DNA of 8,979 nucleotides from Rikenellaceae bacterium (GTDB lineage Bacteria; Bacteroidota; Bacteroidia; Bacteroidales; Rikenellaceae), in NCBI GenBank assembly GCA_020859745.1, contig JAJBVQ010000268.1, positions 1 to 8,979 on the forward strand. The letters are read 5' to 3'. This document shows positions 6,724 to 8,979 of the stretch, piece after piece (position 1 is the first letter of the stretch; every line of letters begins with the position of its first letter). A program made the translations under genes and the position numbers. The notes below the pieces were generated by a model, which worked only from the letters and a program-made list of their open reading frames with translations, made no database searches and was not told the origin of the DNA.

Positions 6724-7773
6724 CTAAAGGATCAGCATCGCGTCGCCGTAGGTGCCGAACTTATACCCCTCCTTCTTCGCCGTCTCATAGACGCTCATCA
6801 GCTGGTCATAGCCCGCGAACGCCGACACCATCATCAGCTGCGTGGAAAAAGGCAGGTGGAAATTGGTCACCATCGAATTGGCCACGCTGAACTCGTACGG
6901 CGGGAAGATGAACTTGTTGGTCCACCCCTCGAACGGTTTGAGCATACCGTCCGTAGACACCGAGCTTTCGATAGTCCGCATCACCGTGGTACCGATCGCG
7001 CAAACCCGCTTTTCCTTGGCCCGCGCGGCATTCACGATCCGCACCGCCTCGTCCGGGATGAAGATCTGTTCGCTGTCCATCTTATGTTTGGTCAGGTCTT
7101 CCACATCCACCGACCGGAAATTACCCAACCCCACATGAAGAGTTACCTCCGCGCAGCCGACCCCTTTGATCTCCAGCCTTTTGAGCAGGTGCTTGCTGAA
7201 ATGCAGGCCGGCCGTCGGCGCCGCCACGGCACCTTCGACCTTGGCATAGATCGTCTGGTAGCGCTCCTCGTCGATCGGCTCCACCTTCGGCCGTATCCAG
7301 CGGGGCAGCGGCGTTTCGCCGAGCTTGTAAAGGGCCGCCTTGAACTGTTCGTAATCGCCGTCGAACAGGAAACGCAGCGTCCGTCCGCGCGAAGTGGTGT
7401 TGTCGATTACTTCGGCCACCAGCGCGTCATCCTCTCCGAAATAGAGCTTATTTCCGATTCGTATCTTGCGCGCCGGATCGACCAGAACGTCCCACAGCCG
7501 CTGCTCGCGGTTCAACTCGCGCAGCAGGAAGATCTCAATCTCGGCGCCGGTCTTCTCCTTGTTGCCGTAGAGCCGGGCGGGGAAAACTTTCGTATTGTTG
7601 AAGATCATCACGTCGCCTTCCTTGAAATAGCCGATGATGTCTTTGAATACCTTGTGTTCGATCTTTCCGCTTTTACGGTCGAAAACGAGCAGGCGTGATT
7701 CGTCGCGGTTCTCGGCGGGGTATTTCGCCAGCATGTCGGGCGAGAAGTCGTACTTGTACTGCGAAAGTTTCAT
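6724..7773 (-). CDS. queA: tRNA preQ1(34) S-adenosylmethionine ribosyltransferase-isomerase
   Basis: Transfers and isomerises the ribosyl group of S-adenosylmethionine onto 7-aminomethyl-7-deazaguanine at tRNA position 34, giving epoxyqueuosine, the penultimate step of queuosine formation in the cytosol. The 349 residues are full length for the family. Visible family motifs are the N-terminal YDFSPDMLAKYPAENRDESRLL (8-29), FNNTKVFPARL (58-68), YAKVEGAVAAPTAGLHF (176-192), HVGLGNF (213-219, usually HVGLGTF), NFHLPFSTQLMMVSAFAG (304-321) and the C-terminal YKFGTYGDAMLIL (337-349). The ATG at 7771-7773 places the conserved N-terminus correctly; it has no Shine-Dalgarno. It follows truB after a 214-nt structured spacer, with no clear promoter of its own, so readthrough from truB is likely. 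It ends with TAG, which shows that amber is used as a normal stop in this genome. Confidence 0.98.
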   Translation of the reverse strand: MKLSQYKYDFSPDMLAKYPAENRDESRLLVFDRKSGKIEHKVFKDIIGYFKEGDVMIFNNTKVFPARLYGNKEKTGAEIEIFLLRELNREQRLWDVLVDPARKIRIGNKLYFGEDDALVAEVIDNTTSRGRTLRFLFDGDYEQFKAALYKLGETPLPRWIRPKVEPIDEERYQTIYAKVEGAVAAPTAGLHFSKHLLKRLEIKGVGCAEVTLHVGLGNFRSVDVEDLTKHKMDSEQIFIPDEAVRIVNAARAKEKRVCAIGTTVMRTIESSVSTDGMLKPFEGWTNKFIFPPYEFSVANSMVTNFHLPFSTQLMMVSAFAGYDQLMSVYETAKKEGYKFGTYGDAMLIL

Positions 7774-7987
7774 ATCGTTAATGTACTGTTTTGGGCATGA
7801 ATGGTTCGTTTGTTTGTTTAGTGCTGTCTTCGGTGGTCTGCGCCTGAGTGGGACTTGTCCCGCACGGGGAGGCGCGGGCCACCGCTGACGCGGGAACTCA
7901 GCTGCTCGCTCTCGGCCGCATCACGACAAAAACAGCAACCCCAATAGCTCAATGACAAATAAACAAACGGTAAATTGATATACGGAA
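7774..7987. other. Structured spacer between truB and queA with nested hairpins
   Basis: No gene is seen. The core is a 15-bp stem: 7831-7845 pairs with 7870-7884 along its whole length, 13 Watson-Crick pairs plus two positions that are G-U in one strand's RNA. Its 24-nt loop contains a GGGAC/GTCCC near-palindrome (7850-7861). Outside the core, GCTGT (7823-7827) can pair with ACAGC (7932-7936), and GTTTGTTTA (7812-7820) with TAAACAAAC (7960-7968), so much of the spacer could form one long nested structure. CTGAGT (7844-7849) with ACTCAG (7896-7901) is an alternative pairing. No T tract follows on either strand, so it is not an intrinsic terminator. I find no TAnnTTTG box for queA here. Confidence 0.6.
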
Positions 7988-8740
7988 TTACGCCGGATTT
8001 GTTTCAACGGTTGGCTTTCCCGGCCATAATTCGGCCTGCAAAGCCTCCAGCGTGACGCAGTCCCCGGCCCGGTAGCCGCCGCTGCGCACCCGCCGCAATG
8101 CCACCAGATGTCCCCCGCTTTGCAGCCGTTCGCCCAGATCGCGCGCGAACGAACGGATATACGTCCCCTTGCTGCACACAATCCGCACCGTGACCCGCGG
8201 CGCCTCCGGCAATTCACAAGACTCCACATGCGCCGAATAGATCGTGATTAAGGCCGTCCGCATCCTGATCTGCTCGCCCTCGCGCGCATACTCGTACGCC
8301 CTTTTCCCCTCCAGTTTCTTGGCCGAATAGACCGGCGGCTCCTGTTCCTGCTCCCCCACGAAACCCTGCAACACCTGCTCGATCCGCTCCCGCGTGATAT
8401 GCTCCCACGGGTAACGCGCATCGACCGGGTGTTCCAGGTCGTAGCTCGGCGTGGTAGCCCCCAGTTCGACCGTGGTCAGGTACTCCTTCTCTTCGGCCTG
8501 CAACTCGTCCACCCGCTTCGTTGCCCGCCCCACGCAAATCAGCAGCACGCCCGTGGCCAGCGGGTCCAGCGTTCCGGCATGCCCCACTTTGATCTTGCGG
8601 TGGCCCAGCTTGCGCATCAGCGTCCGCACTTTCCTCACCACGTCGGTCGATGTCCACCCCAGCGGCTTGTCCACGGGGATCACCAGCCCCTCCTCAAACG
8701 GATAGTCCGGCCCCAATGTTTCCAATAAATTCCCTGTCAT
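7988..8740 (-). CDS. truB: tRNA pseudouridine(55) synthase
   Basis: Converts U55 in the T loop of tRNAs to pseudouridine in the cytosol. The protein has 250 residues from the ATG at 8738-8740. The family order is intact: VDKPLGWTSTDVV (23-35), KVGHAGTLDPLATGVLLI (51-68) with the catalytic aspartate D59, the RATKRVDELQAEEKEY segment (72-87), PPVYSAKKLEGKRAYEYAREG (135-155) and CSKGTYIRSFARDLG (189-203). It is slightly shorter than the E. coli enzyme and lacks the C-terminal PUA-like extension, as in the shorter TruB class. An upstream in-frame ATG at 8804-8806 is rejected because it would lie inside the uppP coding region and adds an Arg-rich non-homologous leader. Translation starts 8 nt after the uppP stop with no Shine-Dalgarno, pointing to coupling with uppP. 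The stop is TAA. Confidence 0.97.
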   Translation of the reverse strand: MTGNLLETLGPDYPFEEGLVIPVDKPLGWTSTDVVRKVRTLMRKLGHRKIKVGHAGTLDPLATGVLLICVGRATKRVDELQAEEKEYLTTVELGATTPSYDLEHPVDARYPWEHITRERIEQVLQGFVGEQEQEPPVYSAKKLEGKRAYEYAREGEQIRMRTALITIYSAHVESCELPEAPRVTVRIVCSKGTYIRSFARDLGERLQSGGHLVALRRVRSGGYRAGDCVTLEALQAELWPGKPTVETNPA

Positions 8741-8748
8741 GTAAAAAA

Positions 8749-8979
8749 TTATCCGAGGATGACCGCCACAGCCCCGGCCACGGCGCAATAGAGTGCGAAC
8801 CACCACAGTTTACCGCGGCTCACGATGCGGATCATCACCTTGCAGGCGAACAGCCCCGACACATAGGCCGCCAGGAACCCCGCCGCCAGCGCGTACCCCG
8901 AGATCCCCGAAGCCGCCGGCGAGAACTACCCTTTAAGCAGTTCGAGGAAAGCCTCCCCCAGAATAGGTACGAGCACCAT
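8749..8979 (-). pseudogene. uppP: Undecaprenyl-diphosphatase, C-terminal part with in-frame TAG, partial
   Basis: UppP (BacA) removes a phosphate from undecaprenyl diphosphate in the inner membrane, recycling the lipid carrier for cell-wall and surface glycans. The window holds its last 75 sense codons and one internal stop. First come 17 residues (MVLVPILGEAFLELLKG), then TAG at 8928-8926. After it, in the same frame, 58 more residues show the family's final membrane segments, including GLFACKVMIRIV and GKLWWFALYCAVAG, ending at TAA (8751-8749). Both sides are clearly UppP and the reading frame does not shift, so a single base change explains the stop. The nearest sense codon is GAG, giving LLKGEFSP. 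If real, the product loses about 58 residues and the last two or so membrane helices; the active-site residues lie further upstream, outside the window. It may be a true mutation, a sequencing error or an amber codon read through. Position directly before truB fits the order I recall from Bacteroidales. Confidence 0.82.

Noticed and set aside
6856..7698. 280-codon plus-strand open frame
   Set aside because: Antisense to queA, whose motifs are complete on the other strand.
7921..7990. Possible small hydrophobic protein reading into the spacer after truB (ending LLGLLFLS)
   Set aside because: It is the tail of an alternative frame of truB; there is no start codon or ribosome binding site within the spacer that would make a free small protein.
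8741..8806. Earlier start for truB
   Set aside because: The extra 22 residues are read out of frame through the uppP coding end and are Arg/Gly-rich; TruB homology begins after the ATG at 8738-8740.
1..8979. CRISPR array, tRNA, rRNA, prophage or insertion sequence
   Set aside because: No regularly spaced direct repeats, no cloverleaf-like or rRNA sequence, and no transposase, integrase or phage gene was seen on either strand.

Overview
The window looks like a chromosomal housekeeping segment of a Bacteroidota bacterium with fairly high GC. An Alistipes-like gut Bacteroidales is my inference and is not proven. The reasons are a DUF4270-type lipoprotein, a family I know only from Bacteroidota; an 8/8 match to the Bacteroidota -7 promoter consensus (TAnnTTTG); mostly absent Shine-Dalgarno sequences; and an undecaprenyl-diphosphatase / truB / queA order that I recall from Bacteroidales. 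All six well-supported genes, and the fragment of a seventh, lie on the minus strand. The many plus-strand open frames are antisense shadows caused by GC-rich codon use.

Layout, in transcription order from the high-coordinate end: (1) 8749-8979, the C-terminal end of undecaprenyl-diphosphatase (uppP), interrupted by an in-frame TAG; (2) 7988-8740, tRNA pseudouridine-55 synthase (truB), 8 nt after uppP; (3) 7774-7987, a spacer that folds into nested hairpins; (4) 6724-7773, queA of queuosine synthesis; (5) 6215-6723, a 509-nt spacer with several long inverted repeats and, near its downstream end, a good -7 box and ribosome binding site for the next gene; (6) 5402-6214, a short protein like the N-terminal half of glycogen/starch synthase, overlapping by 23 nt (7) 4027-5424, a DUF4270-type surface lipoprotein; (8) two hairpins, one a textbook intrinsic terminator; (9) 1527-3956, DNA topoisomerase I (topA); (10) 1-1511, an FAD-dependent dehydrogenase of the COG2509 type, 15 nt after topA and cut by the window edge.

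Functionally there are three blocks. uppP-truB-queA combines cell-wall lipid carrier recycling with two tRNA modification enzymes. The glycosyltransferase-like protein and the lipoprotein form a translationally overlapping pair of unknown role. topA and the flavoprotein form a third unit. I did not find a new multi-gene system. The points most worth a second look are the amber codon inside uppP, the glycogen-synthase-like protein that has lost its substrate-binding loop and whole C-terminal domain, the terminator only 18 nt upstream of topA, and the two structured spacers.
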